Of a DNA stretch of 64,000 nt, positions 10,809 through 22,980 are shown piece by piece (position 1 is the first letter of the stretch; every line of letters starts with the position of its first letter). Under the pieces are notes generated by a model that saw only the letters and a list, made by a program, of their open reading frames with translations, did no database searches and was not told the DNA's origin. Source of the stretch: Pochonia chlamydosporia 170 (taxonomy: Eukaryota > Ascomycota > Sordariomycetes > Hypocreales > Clavicipitaceae); assembly GCF_001653235.2 (NCBI RefSeq), contig NC_035791.1, positions 372,001 through 436,000 of the forward strand. The letters run 5' to 3'. The position numbers and the translations under genes are program-made.

Positions 10809-12536
10809 TTAATAAATGGCCGTAGGTGGAGTACCAGCTAACTCAGCATCCCGTTTCTTCTGCACTCGCGCATGGTCGCTAATATCTTTTCCAGCGCCGG
10901 CACCAGCACCAGCGACGGCGTCACCGTGACCATCCATGGGCTTGAAGCCGCGGCGAAAAACGGGGCTCTCCTGGATCTTCTTCCAGTCATGCAGCAGCAG
11001 ACCGTTTTCTACGGAGCAGCGGACCTCTTCTGCTCCGCGAGGGATCATCTCCTCCTCGTATCTCATCACGCCCTCAGCGAGCGAATTTGTTGTGGTGGTG
11101 CTACCAAACGCTGTCTTGAGAATCCCAGAAAGGAGCGAGACGTCCTTTATGCAGTGGTTCAACCCCTGGCCACGATCTGTGTTACGACGGAGTGCGTCAG
11201 AAGCTGCAAAGTAATGTAGGGAGATTTTCTGAGTACCAGGAACTCACACGGAGGCATTGGATGCGCAGCGTCTCCGAGAAGCGTAATACGACCTTGCCGA
11301 TTATCCCAGGCCTGTGTGACCCAGTAGCTGATATCGGCTCTGTGTACCTCGGTGTCATCAGGAAGCCACATGAACGCCGAACGCGCAGGTTCTCCCATGC
11401 CGGCAGCACGCTCTTTGATCAGAGCCAGACGATCTTTATAGCTCAAGTCATTGTTGCCCTCACTAAGCCATGCCATGGCCATGTGGAAAATCCAGGACTC
11501 GGGGTGATCAGGCCCTTCGGGCATGCTCGAAACTAGTCCACGCGTAACGCCCAGTCAGTCGGGGTTTCCAAGTACTGACTCTTGGGGAAGAGTGTATGGA
11601 GTGCCGGAAACACGGGGGATTTCGGTTATGGCGCTTAGCAATTGAAACTTACTTGATTGGAATGCATGGAAGGAACGCTGACTCAACGCCAAATAACTAG
11701 TTGGGTATTGCCGTCGGACCATCTGAGCTTTCTCGGCATCGTGGTAACAAACAGTCATGTTAGTGTGGAAGATAGGAAACTTTGTCACGGCTGCTTTTTC
11801 CTCGCTGCCCATTGCAACTTGGCGAACTGTGGATTTTGGACCATCAGCGCCGATAATCATGGTTCCACTGACCATGGTTCCATCAGAGAAGCTGCATATA
11901 ACACCTTTCCCGCTCTCGTTGAACGCAATATCCGTCACACGTTTGCCGTACTTTGTAATCATCAGCGCCATTATTCTCTTTCGTAAAGAGGTGCAAAAAA
12001 TGTCAACAGAAAACGTCTCCCTACCTGGACATTGATTCCTTCAGAGGCCAACGCTCTCATTCGACTTCGGGGTACTCGCAACCCATTCTCGTACGGCACA
12101 CCGGTTATGAGCTCACCTGTCTCGCCGTTTATAATGGGATAGAGACCAGAATGAATCCCGACTATGGGATTGCAAGCAATTTCATCCATTTTCGCGAAGA
12201 GTTCCTCGGGGAGAATTTCTTTGAGAAGAGGTAGAGCCCAGTGAATTGCCATTGTCCACTCATTGCTACGATAATTCAATGTCTCTTCCCTCTCAAAAAT
12301 GGAAAATCTTATGCTGGCCTATCCAAATGATTTTATCTGATAAATGCGTGACCCCGCAGAGAAATTTGTATGGAAGAAGCGAGTCAATTACCTTCTTCAA
12401 CGCCTGGCAGATCAAGAGGCCGGTTATTCCTTTGAACGGCAGAGGCACATAGGGTCAGCCACGGAGGCGAACGGACAGATTGGCATGACCACATACCAGC
12501 GCCAACGACAATGACATGAGTATCTCGGGCATCCAT
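10809..12536 (-). CDS. Class A FAD-dependent monooxygenase (salicylate-hydroxylase type)
   Basis: Predicted NAD(P)H-dependent aromatic hydroxylase of 449 aa. Six exons are inferred: 12497-12536, 12392-12429, 12025-12318, 11653-11977, 11248-11532 and 10809-11176; all phases agree. The FAD motif GAGITG is split by intron 1 (VIVVGAG|ITGLLICQALKK). The second motif is GTMIIGADGPKSTVRQ (the DG region). The third is LLGDAAHPMPPYRGQGLNHCIKD, the GD motif, whose middle is rebuilt by the last splice. Enzymes of this type hydroxylate, or oxidatively decarboxylate, phenolic polyketides. No membrane segment is seen, so it is probably cytosolic. It is divergent from the P450 at 13040 and shares its promoter region. 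Confidence 0.92.
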
Positions 12537-13039
12537 TTTGATCATGCACAATTGCTTTGGTTCTAGGTCACAGGTGAGCTGGTTTTAGAGTTCCGAAGAT
12601 TCTCAGAATGATTCGTGAGTGCATTTGAGTTTTTGACTGCTAAGCACCTGTTTAGCGGCTGTTTTATGCGCCTTGCAAGTAAAGCAGTTTCGTGCTTTTC
12701 GTGCCCTTCGTGCCCTTCGGTTCTCTTCGGGTTTCATGGCAGTTAGTCCTGTTGAAATGCGTAAACAAGTCTCGGGCGTAAAAGCTAGGCCACTCGGAAT
12801 CCGGCTCCCGATCCGCGAGGCTCCCGCCCCAGACCCCGGGCCCCCGGGCCCCGGTAAGTATATACTTGACACGATCGTTGCTGGTTGTTCGAACGTATCA
12901 GGCAGTCACCAAAAGGAAGCACAAATCGTCCCTATAATACCACAGTTGGACCGGAAGGGACTTATCGGAAGGCTGTTGAATGGGCTCTATCAAGAGCAGC
13001 TGGATACCTGCACCTCACCGTGACTTACAAAGCTGTGCG
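12537..13039. promoter_or_regulatory. Shared divergent promoter of the FAD monooxygenase and P450 genes
   Basis: About 500 bp lies between two divergent starts. It holds a CTCGGG word (12771-12776), a CGG-N3-CCG inverted triplet (12795-12803), which is a form bound by Zn2Cys6 proteins, and a very GC-rich stretch with two CCCGGG palindromes (12835-12848). A short repeat of GTGCCCTTC-like units lies near 12695-12722. Binding is inferred from word content only. Confidence 0.4.
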
Positions 13040-14766
13040 ATGGCAGCCAGCAATACAAGGGAGATGGATGTTTGGGGCATTGAATTAGCCTATAGAGTTT
13101 TGAATGTCTCTATTATCCCAGGGGCTTTCCTCATTCTCGTATGTCACTGTCTTGCCGGTGCGTTCAACATGGTCGATATCTCACACTCATTTACAGACAT
13201 GTCTTTATTTCATCCGAAACATTTACTTCCATCCTCTTAGCGAGCACCCCGGACCGAGACTCTGGGCGGCAACTCGACTGCCATGGTGCTGGCACCAATA
13301 CCGAGGCAATTTGAACCACCGCCTGCAAGAGCTCCACGAACAATACGGGACGGCGGTGAGGGTAGCTCCTGACGAGATCTCATATATCTCAGCCACGGCT
13401 TGGAGGACGATATACGGACAGAGATCCGTTGAGATGCCTAAAGATCCTAACTTCTCTCTTCTCACACCTTCAGGTGTGCAAAGTCAGTATTGCGCTTCGT
13501 TTATCAACATAATCCTTTAGCCTATTCTAACTCCTCTTCAGACATCCTCACAGCAGACCGCAAAACACATACGCGCCAGCGACGCCTGCTGTCGCATGCC
13601 TTTTCGGAGAAGGCGTTGCGGGAACAGGAACCCATCCTGCAGACCTACTGCACGAAGTTGTGTGCCCAGCTAGAAGAGCGCTGCAGCAGCGGCCCGGTCG
13701 ACCTCTTTGACTGGTACACATTTGCTAGTGAGCTTCTCACTATTCTTACCTGATGCCGATTTTACAAGCTAACAATTCGGCCCTAGCGTTTGACCTCGTT
13801 GGTGACCTTGCTTTTGGCCAGAGCTTCGGCTGTCTCGAGACGGGCGTGGCTTCGCCATTCGTTGAGTCTATCAAGACGGGCTCTCAGGAGCTAATGGTGA
13901 ATCAAATGCTGCGCTATTACCATATAATGTTTCTTCGTCCGCTATTTGCTTTACTGGGACCATCTAGCACGACAGGCTCGCGAGCGGCCAATATGCGCCG
14001 CGCTGCAGAAACAGTCCGTTGTCGTTTAGCTCGTGGTCCGACGGCAGACCGTAAGGATTTTTGGCACCACGTCCTAACGCACATCGCCGAGAACGAAGGC
14101 GGCATTCGCGACGCCAAGACGACTATGTCAGAAGCAGAAATGTATGCTAACGCCTTCTCCATCAGCATCGCTGGGTCCGAAGGCACAGCAACGACTCTAT
14201 CTGGTGCTACGTTCCTCCTATTGCGACACCCAGACGCTCATCGGAGGTTGGTCGACGAAATACGCGGAAATTTTGCTGCTGAGACGGACATCACAGCATC
14301 GAATACGGCCGAAAAGCTCCCCTTCCTCAGTGCCGTTCTGAATGAGTCGGTACGCCTATACCCACCGGTCGCTATCACGCTCCCACGCCGTGTACCCGCC
14401 AATGGGGAGGTTATTGACGGCCGATTTGTGCCCGCTGGCTATACCGTGGGTGTGAATCACTTGGCATGCTACCGCTCGGGCTCTAATTTCGAAGACGCAG
14501 GCGCATTTCGGCCTGAGCGGTGGCTCGATGGATGTGGTACCGATTCCCACGAATGCTTCAAGCCTTTTTCACATGGCCCCCGTGCCTGTCTTGGGAAGAA
14601 CTTGGCCTGGGCCGAGCTCAGGCTCATTCTGGCACGCGTGCTGTGGAGGTTTGACATGGAACTTGTTGAAACGAATGAGAATCTGAGCTGGCTAGATAAT
14701 CAGAAAATTTGGGGATTTTGGGCGAAGCCTCCGCTTCTCTGTAGGCTCGTACCAGCTCGCAAATAA
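13040..14766 (+). CDS. Cytochrome P450 with unusual I-helix
   Basis: Predicted ER-bound heme monooxygenase of 516 aa. Four exons are inferred: 13040-13138, 13197-13482, 13542-13727 and 13787-14766. The N-terminus has a hydrophobic anchor followed by IYFHPLSEHPGPRLW, a proline-rich hinge. Key motifs are ExxR (NESVR), PERW (FRPERW) and the heme loop FSHGPRACLGKNLAWAELR with its cysteine ligand. The I-helix reads AGSEGTATTLSG where related fungal P450s usually have AGSETTAT, so the conserved threonine is replaced by glycine. The start at 13040 is chosen because it puts the anchor at the N-terminus; an in-frame ATG at 12980 would add 20 residues. It is divergent from the FAD monooxygenase, and both probably act on the PKS product. 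Confidence 0.92.
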
Positions 14767-15013
14767 GGTCAGGTAGATGTTAGCTAGCTGGACTGTCATT
14801 TTTATTCTGCCCATCCATAAGTCGTCCATAAGCCGGATGGTAGAACCGATAACTATACTATGCTTCATACTATAACTACATGTATATTTTTTTTAGATTA
14901 CCAGACCCCATATTGTCGCGTCGTCACGCGGTTCCAGTTATATTCACCTTGTTCACAGGGTTATAATTTTGCAGACCAGTCGGCATGTTTCCACGCAAAC
15001 CCAAAACAGATGA

Positions 15014-16338
15014 CTACAATAATTTCTCCACCATGGCTGCCAAGGCATGGCGAAGTTCTTCATTGTCATCTCCCCGCGTTGCTCGTTGAACAATGACCGG
15101 AATCTGGTCGCGGCCAACTCCCCGCTTGCTAAGCGGCAAGGGCTTGAGACCCAGCCCGTCCACCAGTTCGCTTATGTGATGGGCAAATTGCATGGCATCC
15201 TCTACAACATTTCCCGATCCAGGCTTTCCAATGGCTGGCAAGAGGAGGCGACTGATGCACCGTGCGTCCGAAATGTCCAGCTTCGCCTTGAGTCTGATTA
15301 CTTCGGCGAGAGTGAGGCAGCTAGTTTCACCGTCTGCGAGGACATCGATTTACCATTGTTGTTAGCAGAGCCGGATTAAGTACAGAGCTGGGGTATAATG
15401 TTAAGATACCAGACTGGATGACCTTTTTACTTACGCGAAATTCCATAAGGACTACCCAATGCATGGCCCAAGCTGTGCGACAGGCCCATGTTTCCCGTAA
15501 AATTCGCACCTCGGAGGCCAGAGGTAGCATATGCAGCCAGAAACAGGCGGGTAAGCGAGTCGTGGAGGCGACCCGTCGCAATTTGGTCAACTTTATCTTC
15601 GCGTTGGATGCTGTTGCTACACGTATCTTGAAGCAATTCTGCAGCCCTAGGAAGTTCGTCAAACAGAACCCCTAAGGCCCAACAGGAAAGGGCTTTCCAG
15701 GGCATTTCGGACGAGGTTGGGTGGTAGGCTGTCTCTACGGCGTGGTCCACGGCACGGATCCCGGTGGCGAGGAGCAACTGTCTTGGCGTATATTGCGAGA
15801 ACAGAGGATCGTAGAATATCGCTCCCACACCCATTCCCGGTGCCATGAATCCGATCTTGATGCCATCGGGGCCTGTATACCCGCCGCCTGCTGTGCACTC
15901 TGCGGCGCTGAGAGTTGTGGGGATGGCTATATGAGTAAGATATTGACCTCGTGCCTCATGGATGCGGTGTGAGATGGTTTTCGCTACGTCAATAGGTGAC
16001 CCGCCCCCGAGAGATATGATTGTGTCGACTGATGGATCTTGGAGGACAAGGGCAAGTGCCTCTTTGACGTCAGAAATAGGGCCGTGCTGTCTGACACTCG
16101 CGAACGTCCCAGCATGATGGGATCCTAGCAGGTCCTTGACCTCCTGTAAGAGTGGCGTCTTGGTACCAAGCGTCGCACCAGTGATAACAAAGACCCGAGA
16201 AGCTGCGGACGGCAGCACAGTAGTAAGGTACTTACTGACGCAACGTGGCCCGTAGAATAGGTGCTTTAGGTGCGCCTGTGGTTTCCAGAGTCCAAACAAG
16301 GGGGAGTTGGCGCAATCCACGACTGTAGGCTTAGCCAT
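15014..16338 (-). CDS. Iron-containing alcohol dehydrogenase / maleylacetate reductase-like enzyme
   Basis: Predicted NAD(P)H-dependent reductase of 407 aa. Two exons are inferred: 15435-16338 and 15014-15333. The first half has the nucleotide-binding stretch TIISLGGGSPIDVAKTIS and the IAIPTTLSAAECTAGGGYT segment common to maleylacetate reductases. The second has the histidine-rich metal/active region AVDHAVE and HSLGHALGSPYGISHGE, the latter rebuilt by the splice. The family reduces maleylacetate after cleavage of hydroxyquinol, or alcohols/aldehydes. It is rare in NR-PKS clusters, so its place between the P450 and a Zn2Cys6 regulator is notable. It is probably soluble and cytosolic. The true substrate cannot be told from sequence. 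Confidence 0.88.
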
Positions 16339-18052
16339 GTCGCACGAGAGTTGGGCTTACTTTGATAACTGCTTTCTAAACTCTTTTCGCCTGTTCTTTC
16401 TTTTCTGCATCCGACTTGTTATCTGCCATCCCCAGTGCTTAAGTACACCGGCAGGGGGGTTAATATCCCGGCTCCGCTGGCAGTCTGGGGAATCCGCCAC
16501 AATCTAGATGGGAGCCGATGGAGCGCCGCGGAGAGGTCACAACTCCCACCATGCTTCGGCCACGTTGTCAGTTGTCAGCCTGACTCGGCCCTGAATCAAT
16601 GTGGGACATCCTGCCAGCTTAGAACTGTCAAGCCGGATTCCGACGTCCGAGCCTGATGTCAGATGTGGAGGATATGGTGTCATAAGACAGCATGCACCTC
16701 GCCCCTGCAAAACACGTCCAAGAAGTCGACTTTCGAACTGCTTCACGGCCAACATCCGGTGGTTGAAGAGGGAGGCAGGGCACGGGCGGGCTGTTTGCAG
16801 GTCCGCGTGTAAGCACGCTGACCCGATCTGCTTCAAAGCCGTATCTAACCTATGAATCGCTCCGACAGTGATGGATAGAAACATAGACGATTCAGATACA
16901 GTTTCATATGGGCAATTTGGTTGCTTCTCGGCCAGACGAAGGATAGGCATGAAACATATGAAACATATGAAACGAAACCAGAACAGACTTCCGTTTCAAT
17001 GATTGGAACTGACACTGAGCTCTGATTCAGTTTCAATACGTTTCTACCCACCACTGCGCTCTGATCGAAACATGGACGTCTGTCAGATTGTGAGTTATCA
17101 CAGGTCCAGCCCGACGTTGAAGACTGACCTTGTGGATACTACGTCTCCCAGTCGCCCGTCCCAATTGACTGCTTTCCTCTACCTGGTGGCTCCGCGATGA
17201 AGGGCAGGAGCGCTTCCCTCGATTGTCAAAGATGGCAACAGACATTCTGTCAATACCATACCCGCCATGTCTGCTGACCCTGAGGGTACTTGGCATTTTC
17301 CGGAGCGCGGCGTACGATTTCATGGTAGCGAACGCCCCTTGGAACGTCGACAATTGAAAGGGGAGAGTGCCTGAGGAGCAAGATCTGCAGCGGCAAAAGC
17401 AGGACTACCGGCCGAGGATATCGAACAATATGGGAGCATATTAAAGGAGGGCAGCACCAGTGGTTCTATCGGACTAGCGGAGGGCATTGACCCATGACGT
17501 TATTTTCTGTATGGCAATATATTATTTAGTTCGCCATACGGGAATAAATCAATAAACACGGTGAATCTGGGTACCCCGACTCCCCTCTGGCGAGCTTCTA
17601 ACCCCGGCTCAAGAGCTTTTCTAGTGGCGAGTTGGCAAATCCCCGCTCACCTCTCTGTGCTTGTTGATGGCTCAACAAGGCACGGATCGTCGCCAATATG
17701 TAAGGCTTGCGAATGACAGTATGAAGAGCATGGCAAAGCCATTGTTGCCTTGCATTAAAAGTAACATTTCAAGTACAGCCACAGGTAATGCGTATGCTTA
17801 TTGCGGGTGGTAATTGTTGAGACAGATGCAGTTAATATCTTTGACACGGGCATATATATGTTGCACACAATGCCAGTGTGTCTGGCCTCTGGCTTCCCAG
17901 ATCGCCATGTGATGATGCTTTACATCCCAGCAGTGAGAACCAGAACCCTCGCGCGGTAAGCACATACGCGTACGAAGGTCTGGGTTGGCTACGGTACTAT
18001 TGCCTTGGCCCTTGGCAATACGACCTTGCAAAGTGCAACTTTAACTGTGGCC
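16339..18052. other. Long divergent intergenic region
   Basis: About 1.7 kb between the reductase (minus) and the second regulator (plus). I see no convincing gene; the longest open frame on the minus strand (16537-16950) has no recognisable domain. A small tandem repeat of CATATGAAA units lies at about 16950-16975. Confidence 0.5.
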
Positions 18053-19950
18053 ATGAAGAATGAGGTAAACTGAAACTGACATGCTGAGGTAACATATGGG
18101 TGCTACCAATTCCTGTCACAATGGCTAACTTATTTTCTTGTCATCTTGTTCTCTAGAACTGGACAGCACCGCCTGATGGCGCATGTGTCAACTGTCGTGC
18201 TCGCAAGGTTCGTTGTGGCCGCGAACGGCCAAGTTGTGGCAACTGCCGACGAGATGGAGCGGAATGTGTCTACTCGTCCCCAGCAAAGCGTGTGAATCAC
18301 GTCAAAGTACTGTGAGAGCTAACACTTTTATGGTCGATGAAAAACTTGGTCTTGTAATTTATATGCTGATGTTGGCTTTTTGCCCCCTCCCCAGATGCCA
18401 GAACTTTGACGACATGCAGAGCCGCCTAATCATGGTCCAAGAAGATTTGTCAGTCCTGACCAGCATGTTCAAGGAGACCAACATTGCTGCCAGACTGAAA
18501 AGCGATCTCCCGAATGACCATTTCCGGGACAGAGACCGGGACAGAGACCTCCCATTGAAAGCTACGGATAGCGACTGCAGCGATGACACTGCGGGACAAA
18601 GCGTCGGGCATATTTTTCGGGATGCTGGTACTCTTATCGAGCAGTATCACGGGAGGTGGACACTAGTCTCGCAATGTCACGACTTTGCTGCTGATGTCAA
18701 GCTCAGCATACTACCTAAAAGTAATGAAATAATACATGAGGTAATCGAGGGCCACATCAGGAAACTCACACAGGACGCCGTGGTCGGTGACTCGGCAGAC
18801 TTTGTCAAGGTAGCGGCAGGCGAGGCTGTTAGGCTGCCATCGAAACAATTCCTCAGTGCTATTCTTGAAACCTTTTTTAAGCTTATTGATCACAACACGG
18901 ATATCTTCGAGCCACAGATAACTTACGAGGCCTTGGAACGCGTCTACAAAGAGCCATTAGCACCCTCGTCGGAGGCTTGGGCGGTATGTTTCAATCTCAT
19001 CATTCTCCTCGTCCTAGGCGCCGAGAGTCCAACCCTGATTGACGATCCATTCATTCGTCCTGCTCTGCAAGCATCACAAGTTGCAATAAAGAAATCAAGC
19101 ATCTCTTTAGGCCCGAAGCTCATTAACGTGCAAACACTGGCTCTATTGGTGAGTGTTTTTTCTTTTTTTTTCTTTGTCTGTTTCTGGCTGTGCTCTTGAA
19201 GTGAACCCTCTCGCTTACATGGCAACACTTTTCCCCGTGCAGAGCCTGTTTGCCCATCACTGCCAGAACGAGGATCTTGGAGACAGACTCTTCATGCAAG
19301 CCTGTATCTTAGCCAAAGCCATGGGACTGGATCAGTACGCGCATGGCCTTCAACCGCCCGGCCTGTCCGAGATTGAAGCAACAGAGAGAAAAAAGGTGTA
19401 CGGATCGCTTTTTATCCGTGACCAGCATGCTGCGGTTACTCGAGGGACGATCAGCTGGTTACCATACAATCGCAATAGTATATCTGCAGTCAACCTGCAT
19501 GATGATAACGATCGTGCAGGCTCGAATTGCCAGTCACGGCACGACCTCGCCCGGTTACAGAACGAGCTGCAAACGATCCTCTCACCTGAAGCTTTAAGAA
19601 GTCAAGATCAGCGTGTCGCACTCTGTGAGCTACGGGATCGCCTGATGGTTTGGTCACGAGAGATGAACGTGCCTTCTTCCACAGCCCCTTCGACCACAGA
19701 GAATGTGTCAATACACCTGACATTCCTAAGCACGCGTATCCGACTAAACCAGACTCTGTATAGCTGCGATACCGGGGTTTCCAACCAGCTCTTGCACGAC
19801 TCCCGACTGTGCTGCTTACTGCTAGTAGCATCTTGCTGCAGGCCCGTCCCCTATGACCTTTGGCATAGACTCCAAAGTCTTCTTGGAGAAGCAGCATCCA
19901 TGGCGTCGCCCACACAAAGTCGTCCCCCTGTGTTCACATCTTCGTCGTCA

Positions 19951-19995
<45 letters not shown>

Positions 19996-20784
19996 GCGGC
20001 ATCGTTGCCTTTGGCAGCCGCCGATTCTGCTGACATCCCTCAACACGCCCAGCTACGTCCTGCTCTCTCAATTCACAGACTTTGGGCATCGTTTCCTCCC
20101 GCAGCAGTGTTCATCTTAGCTAGGAATATAATGCGGATTCATCTGGTTCCCCCTTCGAGCAGCAGCCGCAAGCCACCAAGGTATCAGCGCAATGACAACC
20201 AACAGTGTGCGGAGGCCCATCAGGATCTCGTTTTAATCGATACCTTGAGACAGGTCACACAACCAGCAGACACCGCCGCAATTTTTCGGCTGTCAAGCTG
20301 TACCAATAAACTGGGCACGGTGATAGAGGACATCGTGGAGTTGTTGAGCGCGGCAACCAAACCTCGAGGCAACGTGATGGACACTCTTACCCCCACGTCA
20401 CTTCTGCTACAGGATACCTCACGACCATTTGACATGGAAAGCCTTGAATCATACGGTCTGTCAATTCAAGAGACGGCAGGGCTGCCCTGGCCTGAGTTAG
20501 GTGCGCCGGGTATGGTATCGACATCTAAATCTGGATATTCCTCAGCCGTCTCCAAGTGTGCTGGGGACGAGCAGGTCGACATACCTCAATTTCTAGGTCA
20601 TGTAACAATGGAAGACATGTCATGGCCGATAGAATTTAGTGATGGTGTGGTACAAGGGTATCGAGGCTCTAGATTTGGAGCCGCCAGAGATGAATCATCT
20701 AGTAGGGGTAGGAAGAGGCCGAGAGAGTCGGCTGGCCGTGGTAACTCAAGTGACTACACGCCTGGTAGCAGACATAGTAATTGA
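18053..20784 (+). CDS. Zn(II)2Cys6 transcription factor, likely cluster regulator
   Basis: Predicted nuclear activator of 820 aa. Four exons are inferred: 18053-18064 (only MKNE), 18157-18311, 18395-19148 and 19243-20784; all phases agree. The zinc cluster is CVNCRARKVRCGRERPSCGNC followed by RRDGAEC. A coiled-coil-like linker follows (CQNFDDMQSRLIMVQEDL). A charged RDRDRDRD stretch lies in the linker. The middle homology domain runs from about residue 280, with the last splice joining QTLALL to SLFAHHCQ. The C-terminal half has a 19-serine run encoded by a hexamer microsatellite, then a basic RGRKRPRES tail. It lies inside the cluster, which makes it the best candidate pathway activator; that is inference. 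Confidence 0.9.
19939..19995 (+). repeat. (TCATCG)n microsatellite coding for poly-serine
   Basis: Nineteen consecutive Ser codons, mostly alternating TCA and TCG, lie inside the regulator's last exon. The unit length keeps the frame, so repeat changes would alter only the length of the serine linker. Confidence 0.9.
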
Positions 20785-22197
20785 CTGCTCTGTCTACTGG
20801 GTTTGATGCTGAAGAAGGAGGCATTAAACATTGAAAAAGAAAAGTGGGATGCTAAAAACTTCTTCCTGATCTGTTGGCATCAAGCTTGCATAATGGCCGT
20901 CGCTTGCCACAAACATTGCTTGTTAGGCAGTGGCAGCATTTTGAATATTTATGCTCAGTAGATCTGATAGAAAATTAAAACTTATTCGTTGATCGATTTA
21001 CTGAGAACCCCATTGTCAGCTAGTCATGCCCTAGAGCCTTGCAATAAGATTATGGTATCTGCTATTCACGAGTTGTTAGTTTCCCATGACACCGCTTCGG
21101 AAGGGACAGCAGGCCAAAAAAGCCACTAATTTAAAATGCTACAGTCGCCAAGACCTCGCCGACCCTGGCGGCGCTGTCTGGGCCTCCAGCACCAGTATAG
21201 AGCTATGGGTACGCACGCTATGCGATGGTGTTCGGGAGGAACATTTGTGTTGCGATTGAACTTACTTCTATTCAACTCTGGCTGACAGCTCTCATACCAA
21301 TATATATACCTAGTGGCACGGGCCGTGCCACTAGGCAGCGACTCATCTGCCTAAAATTGTCTCCGTACATAATTCACATTAAGTCAACAATTTGCAACAG
21401 TAGCTATAGCTAGCCGCAAAGGCTTGTCAAAAGGTAACTTTAAGTCAATAAAGTTGTGCCTGTGGCTTGTGCTCTGGCTTGTGCTCTGGCTTGTGGCACT
21501 CCAGGTCTAGATATAATATTGTACCGTTTTCTCCTGGCAGCCGGCGAAGTAGCAAGGTATGAGGCACAAACGTAACTTTCTATATCGTTCTATAACGACC
21601 TGATACACCTGCTATTTGGCCGCCATAGTGACAGAAAAACACATTGCGGCAATTTGTATATGCTCCCTTTCCACGCAAGCCTTTTTCTGCATATTGTGAG
21701 AGGTTGGGTGTCATTAGAGGCTATACGGAAAGTTGAGGAGCAGCGAAAACAAACTGGTGCTGACAACTCACCGCTCTCACGGCTTTGTACAGGGAGATTT
21801 ACAGCGTCGCATAGCATCTCTTTTAAGAATTAATAGAGCGGCATGCCACTTTTTGTCCCTTGCATGGTCTTTCTTGGATCTTTGGAAATGCTATGATACC
21901 AAAATGATCCCTACAATTAACCCCCTCTTAGAGTATTCTCAGCTACCCACAGTCATATCTACTGAATGAATGCGCCTCTACTAAGTGGCTGGCCGCTATA
22001 TCAGTTCATCGCACACCGCCCAAGTGCAGATCCTCGGAGCGTGGCCGAAGATCATTTCTTGGTCATTCTTGGGCGTTCTCGAACCACGGTTTAATAGATG
22101 TTAGCGGCAACGGCAACGGATATGACACAGGAGAGGCAACCAAATACAGTTTGGCACTCAGAATTTCCCATTTATTTAGCTCCGAAATACGTTCCTA
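20785..22197. other. AT-rich intergenic region with a palindrome and a short tandem repeat
   Basis: I see no gene. It holds a perfect 13-bp-arm palindrome (21309-21335) and a tandem CTGGCTTGTGCT-type repeat near 21462-21497. Composition is more AT-rich than the genes on either side, suggesting old repeat or mobile DNA. Confidence 0.5.
21309..21335. repeat. Perfect 27-bp palindrome, 13-bp arms
   Basis: CCTAGTGGCACGG and its exact reverse complement are separated by a single G. It follows a TATATATA run. It could be a fused terminal inverted repeat or solo end of a small transposon, or a protein-binding site. Confidence 0.8.
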
Positions 22198-22980
22198 CTA
22201 TAAAGTCAATGGTGACCTATTCACACACTCTTTTATTTCATTTTCGGCTTTGAGCTTCTTTTCACCCGCCATACCCGTCTCTTCTAATCGCTTCACATCC
22301 TCAGGTGGCAACGGAATGGTAGCAAACCTCTTCAACGCCTCAGCGTTGATCTCGGGCGTTAGGACCTTCCCATCGCCAATCAAGTTTTCAAGATGTTCAA
22401 AGTAGCGCACGAAGAAACCGGGGGTTGCTGTGTTGATGAAGACGGCCTCCTCGTCAAAAGGGTTGCTGAACTTGTGCGGCAGCCGGACAGGAACTGTGAC
22501 CATCTCGCCAGCCGCGACATCCACGCTCGGCCGGCCAGGGATGTGGAAGCGGACTTTGCCTTGCTGGTATGGCGTTAACAACGAGCGCGGATCAAGATCC
22601 AAAACTGGGAAGCGAGGCGAAGAGCGAGGCAAAAGTGAGAAAGTATCCCTTATGCTTCTCATCGTTATATCTTGAGAGAGGGGGGGGGGGTTAGGAATTG
22701 ACCTTCACATAAAACCCTTCATCATGCATTTCGTGAAAATGAAAAATCGGGCCGTCGCTTTGTGGTGGGATTAGACTTTCGATGACACTGAGACGGTATT
22801 GGGTGTTCGAGCCGTCTTCGATTGGGCGCCACAGGTCTGATATATCGCAGTTCTCTCCTTAGCAATGACTTCTTAAAGTGTTTTCTAGAAAGGGGTAGAT
22901 CTACACTGGCCCAGTCTTCGCCATGGAACGTTCTCTGGCTTAAAGTGGTTGACTTTGAGCGTCGATGCGTACGCTTCATG
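22198..22980 (-). CDS. Cupin-domain protein (5' end uncertain)
   Basis: The last exon (22198-22563) encodes GKVRFHIPGRPSVDVAAGE to VKRLEE, the second half of a cupin, with PHKFSNPFDEEAVFINT as motif 2. The preceding exon ends at 22703 and gives EDGSNTQYRLSVIESLIPP, then FHFHEMHDEGFYV, which is cupin motif 1 with its His and Glu ligands. The intron 22564-22702 contains a poly-C run on the coding strand. The N-terminus is unclear: a plausible ATG near 22979-22981 opens KVNHFKPENVPWR, but a stop in that frame means either another short intron around 22860-22910 or a frameshift. The role is probably a non-heme metal enzyme on a phenolic intermediate. It is divergent from the oxidoreductase at 23564. 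Confidence 0.75.
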
